From Dokdonella_A sp963758365 (GTDB lineage: Bacteria > Pseudomonadota > Gammaproteobacteria > Xanthomonadales > Rhodanobacteraceae), in the NCBI GenBank assembly GCA_963758365.1, contig CAVWVB010000001.1, positions 1 to 64,000 of the forward strand: a DNA stretch of 64,000 nt, read 5' to 3'. Below, one piece after another: positions 57,485 to 64,000 of this stretch. Made by a program: the position numbers and the translations under genes. Every line of letters begins with the position of its first letter. Position 1 is the stretch's first letter. Below the pieces are notes generated by a model, which was not told the origin of the DNA, made no database searches, and saw nothing but the letters and a program-made list of their open reading frames with translations.

Positions 57485-58765
57485 GTGAACTCGAAACGGG
57501 CGGGCATCATCGGCGGCGTGCGCATTCCGTTCTGCCGCAACAACACCGCGTATGCCGACATCGGCAACTTCGGCATGGCCGTGAAGACGCTCGGTTCGCT
57601 GGTCGAGCGGTTCGGCCTGCACGGGCTGGAACTCGGCGAAGTCGCCTACGGCGCGGTGATCAAGCATGCCTACGACTGGAACCTCGCACGCGAGGCGACG
57701 TTGTCGTCCGGGCTCGCGGCAACGACGCCGGGCATCACCACAGCGCGTGCGTGCGGTACCTCGCTCGACAACGCGATCATCGTCGCCAACAAGATTGCAA
57801 ATGGACAGATCGACGTCGGCATCGCAGGCGGCGCGGATACCACGAGCGACGTGCCGATCGTCTACTCGAGGCCCCTGCAGCAGCGCCTGCTCGCGATGAA
57901 TCGCGCGAAGGCGCCGCTAGAGAAGATCGAGAGCGCGGTCAAGGGTTTTTCGCTGTCCGAGCTCAAGCCCGCGTTCCCCGGCGTCGCCGAGCCGCGTACC
58001 GGCAAGTCGATGGGCGAGCACTGCGAGATGATGGCCCGCCAGTGGCATATCGCGCGCGAGGACCAGGACCGGCTCGCACTGGCCAGCCACCAGAAGCTCG
58101 CGGCCGCGTATGCGCGCGGTTTCTTCGACGACCTGGTGGTGTCGTTCCGCGGCGTCGACCGCGACAATGTCCTGCGTGCGGACACGTCGCTGGAGAAACT
58201 CGCGGCGCTCAAGCCCGCGTTCGACAAGACCTCGGGACAGGGCACGCTGACCGCGGGCAATTCCAGCGCACTGTCCGACGGCAGCGCGGCGGTCCTGATC
58301 GCAAGCGACGAATGGGCGGCCGAACGCGGCCTGAAGGTGCAGGCCTACCTGACCCACGCGCGCGTTGCCGCGGTCGATTTCGTGCATGGGGAGGGTCTGC
58401 TGATGGCTCCGACCATCGCGGTCCCGCGCATGCTCGCCGAAGCCGGGCTGGGCCTGCAGGATTTCGACTTCTACGAGATCCATGAGGCCTTCGCGGCGCA
58501 GGTGCTGTGCACGCTGCGCGCGTGGGAGTCGGCCGACTACTGTCGCGACCGGCTCGGCCTCGATGCGCCGCTCGGCACGATCGATCCGGACAAGCTCAAC
58601 GTCAACGGTTCGAGCCTCGCCACCGGGCATCCGTTCGCTGCGACCGGTGCGCGCATCGTCGCGACGCTCGCGAAGATGCTCGCGGAGCGGGGCTCGGGAC
58701 GCGGCCTGATCTCGATCTGCACGGCTGGCGGCATGGGCGTTACCGCGATCCTCGAGCGACCGTAG
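57485..58765 (+). CDS. Acetyl-CoA C-acyltransferase (FadI-like thiolase)
   Basis: A 426-residue thiolase. Nucleophile C90 in TTARACGTSLDN, EIHEAFAAQVLC, NVNGSSLATGHPFAATGAR with the catalytic His, and CTAGGMGVTAIL with the second Cys. Cleaves or condenses 3-ketoacyl-CoA in fatty-acid beta-oxidation; length and sequence fit the FadI branch rather than FadA. GTG start. No fadJ partner adjacent. Confidence 0.9.
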   Translation: MNSKRAGIIGGVRIPFCRNNTAYADIGNFGMAVKTLGSLVERFGLHGLELGEVAYGAVIKHAYDWNLAREATLSSGLAATTPGITTARACGTSLDNAIIVANKIANGQIDVGIAGGADTTSDVPIVYSRPLQQRLLAMNRAKAPLEKIESAVKGFSLSELKPAFPGVAEPRTGKSMGEHCEMMARQWHIAREDQDRLALASHQKLAAAYARGFFDDLVVSFRGVDRDNVLRADTSLEKLAALKPAFDKTSGQGTLTAGNSSALSDGSAAVLIASDEWAAERGLKVQAYLTHARVAAVDFVHGEGLLMAPTIAVPRMLAEAGLGLQDFDFYEIHEAFAAQVLCTLRAWESADYCRDRLGLDAPLGTIDPDKLNVNGSSLATGHPFAATGARIVATLAKMLAERGSGRGLISICTAGGMGVTAILERP

Positions 58766-58830
58766 CGGGCACCAACAGAGCGCGGCGCACGATCGGCAAC
58801 CCTTCCAGATACGATGCAGCGGGGGTGGGT

Positions 58831-60018
58831 ATGGAAAACAGCAACTACGCTCTGGTGCTGACCGGCGAAGTCCTGCCCGGCTATTCGCCCGAATCGGTCT
58901 GGCCCGCGCTCGCGACCTACTTCCGCATGGACGCGGAGCGTTTCAATGCGCAGTTGCTCGCGCGTGCCCCGCTGTCGATCAAGCAGAGCGACGATCTGGG
59001 CAAACTGCAGACCCTGCAGGCCGGAGCCGCGGCAGTCGGCGCGGCAACCGAGATCTGCGCGCCGGACGACCGCTCCGCGTTGTTCGTGCTGCTCGACAAC
59101 ACCGCGCGCGGTCCGGTGCCGTTCGTGCTCGTCGAGGAGCACATCGAACACGGACTGTGGCCGCTCGGGCTGACCGTTGCCGAAGTCGGCTCGAAGACCT
59201 GGCGGCCATTCCGGGAACTGGCCGCGCCGGCGCGGCCGGGTGACGTGGCGACCCCTGCGGCGCCGTTCGATGCGACCGCGCACATGAGTGCCGACCACGC
59301 ATCCAGCCACGCACCGACCCACGCGCCGGATCGCGGCCACAATCTGGCCGGCGTGGCGGCATCCCAGGCCATCCCTTCGATGCCAGAACAGACGCTGCCG
59401 TTGCCGGCCGGAGCGACCATCCACGCGGGTTTCTGGCGACGCTGCGCGGCCTTGCTGATCGACGGACTGCTGCTCGGCGCGGTCCTGATCGGCGTGCAGG
59501 TCGTACTCGGGGTGGGCAGCCTGAGCGCGCTCGACGTCAGCGACGCGGGTATCGCCGCGATCTTCGGCGCCATGATGATGCTCATGCTCGTCGCGTTCGT
59601 CGGCCAATGGCTGTACTTCGCGCTGTTCGAGAGCGCCTCCGTCCAGGCGACGCCCGGCAAGATGGCAATGGGCATCAAGGTCGTCGACGACAGCGGTCGC
59701 CGCATCGGATTCGGTCGCGCCAGCGGTCGCTACTTCAGCAAGATCATTTCCGGGATGATCCTCAACATCGGTTATCTGCTCGCGGGTTTCACCGAGCGCA
59801 AGCAGGCCCTGCACGACATGCTCGCGGGCACCCTGGTCGTGTTCCGCGCGGTGCGTCCCGGGCAACCGGCTCCGGAGACGCGCCCGCCGATGCCGTGGTA
59901 CGGCTGGCTCGTGAACATCGTGGTGATCGGCGGATTCGTGCTGGCGCTGGTCGCGTTCTGGTCCTATGCGGCGATCCTGCTGAGTGCACTCGGCAGCCGG
60001 GATTCGCAGGGATTCTGA
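58831..60018 (+). CDS. RDD-domain membrane protein
   Basis: A 395-residue protein. Residues 1-115 look like a divergent ribosomal-protein L7/L12-type or phage-like small domain (YALVLTGEVLPGYSPESVWP; APLSIKQSDDLGKLQTLQAG). A His/Ala-rich linker leads to an RDD domain (AGFWRRCAALLIDGLLLGAV; TPGKMAMGIKVVDDSGRRIG) with three or four helices, and a last helix at the C terminus. RDD proteins are transport- or envelope-related. The N-terminal module often precedes RDD in xanthomonads. Followed by a strong terminator. Confidence 0.82.
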   Translation: MENSNYALVLTGEVLPGYSPESVWPALATYFRMDAERFNAQLLARAPLSIKQSDDLGKLQTLQAGAAAVGAATEICAPDDRSALFVLLDNTARGPVPFVLVEEHIEHGLWPLGLTVAEVGSKTWRPFRELAAPARPGDVATPAAPFDATAHMSADHASSHAPTHAPDRGHNLAGVAASQAIPSMPEQTLPLPAGATIHAGFWRRCAALLIDGLLLGAVLIGVQVVLGVGSLSALDVSDAGIAAIFGAMMMLMLVAFVGQWLYFALFESASVQATPGKMAMGIKVVDDSGRRIGFGRASGRYFSKIISGMILNIGYLLAGFTERKQALHDMLAGTLVVFRAVRPGQPAPETRPPMPWYGWLVNIVVIGGFVLALVAFWSYAAILLSALGSRDSQGF

Positions 60019-60028
60019 GCGCGCGATG

Positions 60029-60056
60029 AAAAAAGCCGCCTTGCGGCGGCTTTTTT
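60029..60056. terminator. Bidirectional intrinsic terminator
   Basis: AAAAAAGCCGCC-TTGC-GGCGGCTTTTTT forms a perfect 12-pair stem including the A/T tracts. It serves both the RDD gene and the convergent YkvA gene. Confidence 0.95.
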
Positions 60057-60075
60057 CGGCAATCCACGTTCGCGC

Positions 60076-60654
60076 TCAACCGCCGAACGTGAACAGGCTC
60101 GGTCTCCAGCCGCCACTGCTCTGGTAGCTCTGGCCGCGGCGCTTGCGCATGCGGTCGAGCAGCTCCACGCGGCGTGCTTCGGCCCATTCGAAGCGCTCGG
60201 TCTTCAGCGATTTCGGATCGACGCCGCGCCGCGCGGCCTCCTCGTCGCGGTAGACCACGAAGTCCTCATAGGCCTCGATCTCGTGCTGCAGCTCGCGCAC
60301 GCACAGCTCGATCATGATCGCGTCGTCGAGGAAGCCGAGCACCGGAACGTTGTCGGGAATGATGTCCTGCGGATTGGCGAAATAGGTCAGGCAGGCAAGC
60401 ACGCGTTGCCTGTCCTCCTCGGGCAGCGCGAAACCTTCGTCGTTGACCATCGCGATCATGCTGTCGAGCTTGCCGAGACGTTCGGCGATGAAGTCGGGCA
60501 ACTTGAGTTCGCGTCCGTCGACCAGCAGCTTGGAGGCCGCTTCGGTCACTTCGCGCGGCGACAGGTTCTTCGCTTCCTGCTGTGCCCGCTGCATGGCGGC
60601 GATGAAATGCGCGAGGTCGGCATCGCCGAGCTCGATGGTGATGGCGAGCGACAT
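60076..60654 (-). CDS. YkvA/DUF1232-family protein
   Basis: A 192-residue protein. The DUF1232 motif is PDNVPVLGFLDDAIMIELCV (about residues 100-119), preceded by CLTYFANPQDII. An N-terminal helical region and a basic C terminus (ARRVELLDRMRKRRGQS) flank it. Function unknown; membrane association reported for relatives. Confidence 0.85.
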   Translation of the reverse strand: MSLAITIELGDADLAHFIAAMQRAQQEAKNLSPREVTEAASKLLVDGRELKLPDFIAERLGKLDSMIAMVNDEGFALPEEDRQRVLACLTYFANPQDIIPDNVPVLGFLDDAIMIELCVRELQHEIEAYEDFVVYRDEEAARRGVDPKSLKTERFEWAEARRVELLDRMRKRRGQSYQSSGGWRPSLFTFGG

Positions 60655-60813
60655 GATCGCACCTCTGCGGGAGACAGGCCGGTGAGACTAGCCATCCGGG
60701 ATTAGGGCGTCAATGTCGGTCGACATGGTGCGCGATTCCAGGGGCAAGGATCGGCATGGCCGAACCTTCGGCGGCGTCCGCGAATCGGCAGCAACCCGCG
60801 AAAGGCATGTGGC

Positions 60814-60850
60814 GGACTCGGCGAGTCGCGCAAGGTCCTCGGGACCTTGC
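60814..60850. repeat. Two adjacent short hairpins downstream of PLD gene
   Basis: GACTC-GGC-GAGTC (60814-60826) and the perfect nine-pair stem GCAAGGTCC / GGACCTTGC (60830-60850) follow the stop of the phospholipase-D-like gene on the minus strand. No T-run, so an RNA 3'-end stabiliser or factor-dependent terminator is more likely than an intrinsic one. Confidence 0.5.
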
Positions 60851-60861
60851 GCCGCATTCGA

Positions 60862-62727
60862 CTACAGGATTCCGACCAGCCCCGCCCCGAATGCGGTCAC
60901 GATGCGCGTGTAGATGGTCTTCAGGGGCAGGTCGACCTCGGGGAAGTCGCCGACGTCGACATGGCAGGCATAGAAGTCCGGGTCGGCGGGAGTCGACGGC
61001 ACGCAGCCGGGCTTGAGTTCGAAACTGCTCGCATAGCGGAACGGCCAGAAATCGAACAGCGGTAGGGCGGTCGAGAGGTCCGCGATCAGGTTGTTGATGC
61101 GGCCCAGCGGTTCCGGGCGTTTGCGCTTGGCGATGATCCACGCGTTCTGCGGTTCGGTGTTGCGCAACACCGCGGAGCGCAGGCGGCCGGCGACTTCGCG
61201 GTCGTAGATGATGAAGCCCGATTCGGTGTTGTAATCGTCGGAACGCGGATCGAAGTTGTGCGATCCGATCATGCTGACCTGGTTGTCGATCACCAGCGAT
61301 TTTCCGTGCAGGCCCATGCGCACGCCTGGACGCTTGAGGGGTGCTTTCCCGTAGCGGCCGGAACGGCCACTGTTGGCGGTGCCCGCGAGGGAGTCGTAGT
61401 TGCGCACGAATTGCGCGGCATCGCCGGGAAACGGCTTGAACTCGTGAATTTCGAATCCGTAGCGCTTCAGGTAGCGCTTCTTGTACTTGTAGGAAAGCGC
61501 GTATACGTAGAACGCATCGGTCGCGGCCAGCGAATTGGTCGATACGATCACGCGTACCCGCGGTTCGCGTGCGTGCAGGGAACGGAAGATTTCCCGCGCG
61601 GCCCTGCTCAGAACGAGGTACGGGGTCTCGAAGACGATCTCGCTTTGCGCGCCGCGAAGCAGATTGGCGATGTGCGTGGTCAGTGGAATCTCTTCGGGAT
61701 CATCGAGCCGCGCGGCCTTGTCCGGGACGTCGGAAAAGTAGTCGGCACGGCCCACGCGCACTGCGTCGGCGACGAAGTGCTTCTCGATGTAGCCCGGGTC
61801 CGCTGCGCGCGCGCGCAGCGATTCGATGCGCGGCCAGTCGGCGTCGGCGGGGGGCGTTGGTTCGCCGGCCGTGTCGTGGTCGGCGAGAATGCGCCGGTTG
61901 ACGTCGTTGAGCCGGGTCAGCGGCACGGAACGCGGATGCTTCCAGAACTGCTCGAACGACGCCTGCATCTCGCGGCCGGCGCGCGGACCCAGCACGAGTA
62001 CGTCGCGGTCGCGATAGTCAAACGCGGGATCCCAGTCGAAATAGCGATCCTCGATGTTGCGCCCGCCGGCAATCCCGATGTCGCCGTCCACGAGCAGCAG
62101 CTTGTTGTGCATGCGCTGGTTGAAACGGGCGAAGCAGCACAGGATGCCGGCCGCGAACTCGAGCGGTTCGGTAACCGCTTCGTCGAAGGTCGGGTTGTAC
62201 AGCCGGAACTCGAAATTGACGTGCGCGCGCGCGATGCGCGCAAGCCACTCGACGTCATCGAGCATGAACAACTGGTCGGCGAGTACGCGCACGCGCACGC
62301 CACGGCGCGCAGCCGCGATCAGCTCGTCGAGCACGAGCCAGCCGGCGTCGTCCTCTGCCCAGATGAACGTCTGCACGTCGATGCTGCGGGTTGCGGCACG
62401 GATCAGATGGATGCGCAGGAGCAGTGAGTCTTCGCCGCGTTCGAGCAGATTGACGTAGTGCACGGGCCGGTCCGGCGTGCTCGCCGCACGTGCCTCGTCG
62501 ACGAGCCGGCGGTACGGCGTGTCGATCGCGCAGTGGTCGGCGCGATGGCATACGAGGGTGTCCGGGCGCTGCGCCGCGACCGCGAGGTCGGCGCGGCGTG
62601 CCAGGTCACGGTTCAGGCCGCACGCAGCGAGCAGCGGCAGCAGCGTGCCGATCGCGATGCGAATCGCCGCAGTTCGAGTGACTGCGCAGGCACGACCGGG
62701 TGCGCGCGGCGCGACGCCGTGCCTCAT
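60862..62727 (-). CDS. Phospholipase D-family lipoprotein (ClsC-like)
   Basis: A 621-residue protein. Signal peptide with lipobox LAAC. Two HKD catalytic motifs: MHNKLLLVDGDIGIAGGRN (about residue 205) and LHGKSLVIDNQVSMIGSHN (about 470), as in cardiolipin synthase C and periplasmic PLDs. Other hallmarks: QTFIWAEDDAGWLVLDEL and IVFETPYLVLS. May make cardiolipin or hydrolyse phospholipids. ATG at 62725-62727 overlaps the stop of the YceI gene by ATGA, so they are coupled. Confidence 0.92.
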   Translation of the reverse strand: MRHGVAPRAPGRACAVTRTAAIRIAIGTLLPLLAACGLNRDLARRADLAVAAQRPDTLVCHRADHCAIDTPYRRLVDEARAASTPDRPVHYVNLLERGEDSLLLRIHLIRAATRSIDVQTFIWAEDDAGWLVLDELIAAARRGVRVRVLADQLFMLDDVEWLARIARAHVNFEFRLYNPTFDEAVTEPLEFAAGILCCFARFNQRMHNKLLLVDGDIGIAGGRNIEDRYFDWDPAFDYRDRDVLVLGPRAGREMQASFEQFWKHPRSVPLTRLNDVNRRILADHDTAGEPTPPADADWPRIESLRARAADPGYIEKHFVADAVRVGRADYFSDVPDKAARLDDPEEIPLTTHIANLLRGAQSEIVFETPYLVLSRAAREIFRSLHAREPRVRVIVSTNSLAATDAFYVYALSYKYKKRYLKRYGFEIHEFKPFPGDAAQFVRNYDSLAGTANSGRSGRYGKAPLKRPGVRMGLHGKSLVIDNQVSMIGSHNFDPRSDDYNTESGFIIYDREVAGRLRSAVLRNTEPQNAWIIAKRKRPEPLGRINNLIADLSTALPLFDFWPFRYASSFELKPGCVPSTPADPDFYACHVDVGDFPEVDLPLKTIYTRIVTAFGAGLVGIL

Positions 62728-63341
62728 CGCGTGTCCGCGGGCGCCGCGGACGGATCGAGCGCCGACAACGCGAAGATCGAAAAATCGAGATCGACCTTGT
62801 CGCTGAGCGTGCCGCGATGCGATCCCATGCCGAATTCGGAGCGACGTATCGTGCCGTGGACGTGGATCGCGCACTCGAATCCCGGCTTGGTGCAGGTGGC
62901 TGGCAGCAGTTCGAACCGGACCGGCCCGCGAACGCCGCGAACCTCGAGGTCCCCGCGCAACTCGCCTCCATTGCGCAGACGCGCGCGCGGAATCGCCGCG
63001 GATTCGAACTGGATCCGCGGGTGGCGCGCCGCATCGAAGAATTCGGGCGACTTGACCCAGTCTTCGTAGGAGGACCGGCCCATGTGCACGGTGTCGACGT
63101 CGATGCTCGCACTGACCCGCAGCTGGTCGCGGAAACGGTCCTCGCGCACCGTTCCGTGCACACGCCCGAATTCACCTCTCACGGTGAGCAGCCACATCAG
63201 CTTGACCCGGAACTCGCCGGCCGAGCGCACGCTGTCGAGCTCGATGACGGTGCCGGCCTGGCCGGCTTGCGGCGCGGCATGCAGGATCGCAAGGGCGCAG
63301 ATCGACAGCAAGCAGCCGCTCACGATCCGGGCGAGTGCCAT
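62724..63341 (-). CDS. YceI-family periplasmic protein
   Basis: A 205-residue protein. Signal peptide (IVSGCLLSICALAILHAAPQA) and a YceI lipocalin domain: VTVRGEF-type strand LLTVRGEFGRVHGTV, SIDVDTVHMGRSSYEDWVKS, FFDAARHPRIQFESA, and FGMGSHRGTLSDKVDLDFSI. Binds polyprenyl chains in known members. ATG 63339-63341 chosen; a GTG three codons upstream also possible. Coupled to the downstream PLD lipoprotein. Confidence 0.92.
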   Translation of the reverse strand: MALARIVSGCLLSICALAILHAAPQAGQAGTVIELDSVRSAGEFRVKLMWLLTVRGEFGRVHGTVREDRFRDQLRVSASIDVDTVHMGRSSYEDWVKSPEFFDAARHPRIQFESAAIPRARLRNGGELRGDLEVRGVRGPVRFELLPATCTKPGFECAIHVHGTIRRSEFGMGSHRGTLSDKVDLDFSIFALSALDPSAAPADTR

Positions 63342-63365
63342 GCGGCGCACCGACGGTGTCGACCG

Positions 63366-63845
63366 TCAGGGCCACCAGAAATGGCGGACCTCGGCGCTGC
63401 CGGGTTCGATGCCGCCCCTGTGCAGCGTCAGCCAGACCACCGCGCCCGGCGGCATGCCGCGACCGGAATCCGAAGCGCCTTCGGTCAACAGGGCAACCAG
63501 GTTCTCGAGGCCCGGATTGTGGCCGACCAGCATCACCGAATCGGCGTCGCTGTGGTCGTCGAGCACGCGGATCAGGGTTGCCGGGGTGGCCTCGTAGATG
63601 CGCGCGTCGCTGCGCAGGTCGGCATAGCCGAGCGACGCGAGCACGCGCTCGCAGGTCTCCCTCGCACGTGCGGCAGACGAGCAGAGGACGCGCTGCGGCG
63701 CGGCCGCATGTTGCTTGAGCCAGACACCCGTCGCATCGGCTTCGGCCTCGCCGCGAAGGCTGAGCACGCGCGCAATGTCCTCCTGGCCGGGCATCGCGCC
63801 TTCGGCATGGGCATGGCGCAGCAGGATGATCTCGCGTGTGGCCAT
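63366..63845 (-). CDS. SixA-like histidine phosphatase
   Basis: A 159-residue protein of the phosphoglycerate-mutase-like family: LLRHAHAEG with catalytic R10-H11, ARARETCERVL and the second His in MLVGHNPGLENL. SixA dephosphorylates phosphohistidine on HPt proteins or NPr in enterics; the role here is unproven. ATG 63843-63845 is chosen at the family N terminus MATREIILLRHA. Confidence 0.9.
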   Translation of the reverse strand: MATREIILLRHAHAEGAMPGQEDIARVLSLRGEAEADATGVWLKQHAAAPQRVLCSSAARARETCERVLASLGYADLRSDARIYEATPATLIRVLDDHSDADSVMLVGHNPGLENLVALLTEGASDSGRGMPPGAVVWLTLHRGGIEPGSAEVRHFWWP

Positions 63846-64000
63846 CGGCGCGTTCCCCCGTGTCCTGTCGAGGCCCGATGATGCCCGATTCGCGTCGGCC
63901 GTGGTCAACGGGAGATCGAACAGGCCTGCCATTCCGGTGGCCGGGCACGATACGACCGGCGGCAGTCCAAATGGGCACCACCGCCGGTCTTCGGGGCAAC

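Overview
The window is a high-G+C gammaproteobacterial chromosome segment, most likely Xanthomonadales/Lysobacterales. This is inferred from three things seen in the sequence. First, the strong GCG/CGC codon bias. Second, conserved blocks such as ubiJ-ubiB, secB-gpsA with trmL beside them, hemD-hemX-hemY, and glnA close to ntrBC. Third, GTAG-headed extragenic palindromes and integron attC repeats of the kind known in Xanthomonas and Stenotrophomonas. No tRNA, rRNA, CRISPR array or insertion sequence was recognised. The genus cannot be fixed from the sequence alone.

Bases 1-4334 are an integron gene-cassette array, visibly richer in A+T than the rest. Nine single-gene cassettes lie on the minus strand, each followed by an attC site. 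They encode a TIR-like (CAP12/PCTIR type) protein, a RidA protein, a membrane-anchored HIRAN protein, a cupin, an HNH nuclease and four small proteins of unknown function with predicted membrane helices. The array's attI-proximal end is the core site at 4328-4334. No integrase follows it before uvrD, so within this window the array behaves as a cluster of attC sites lacking an integrase. The TIR cassette is the best candidate for something biologically new, because integron cassettes are now known as carriers of anti-phage genes.

Bases 4801-31800 are ordinary chromosome: uvrD, a VOC protein, a PadR regulator with a membrane partner, a membrane Ser/Thr kinase with a C-terminal extracytoplasmic domain, a polytopic membrane protein, an acyltransferase-arfB pair, ubiJ-ubiB, an M16 peptidase, a frameshifted SDR, an S9 peptidase, trmL, gpsA, secB, a rhodanese, a SulP transporter, and small lipoproteins. 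Bases 32053-47579 hold hemD-hemX-hemY, a DUF2845 protein, an iron-sulfur flavin reductase, a thioesterase, srkA, an acyltransferase-hydrolase pair, a frameshifted Ycf46-like AAA ATPase, a TPR/sulfotransferase-like protein, a sorbosone-dehydrogenase-like lipoprotein, a frameshifted YbhB-like gene and uppP.

Bases 47580-55918 carry nitrogen control: glnA behind a near-perfect sigma-54 promoter with an upstream NtrC-type site, and ntrB-ntrC, where a perfect NtrC-type palindrome overlaps the ntrB start codon. Between them lie a TPR-sulfotransferase and a stress-type cluster (BON, CsbD, a 27-residue membrane peptide, a DUF883-like protein). The right end carries a GNAT enzyme, a methyltransferase, a thiolase, an RDD protein, a YkvA protein, a phospholipase-D lipoprotein, a YceI protein and a SixA-like phosphatase.

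Two genome-scale patterns stand out. Several genes have a -10-like hexamer only 5-7 bases before the start codon, suggesting leaderless mRNAs. Three otherwise intact genes carry single-base indels, which could be real decay or sequence error.
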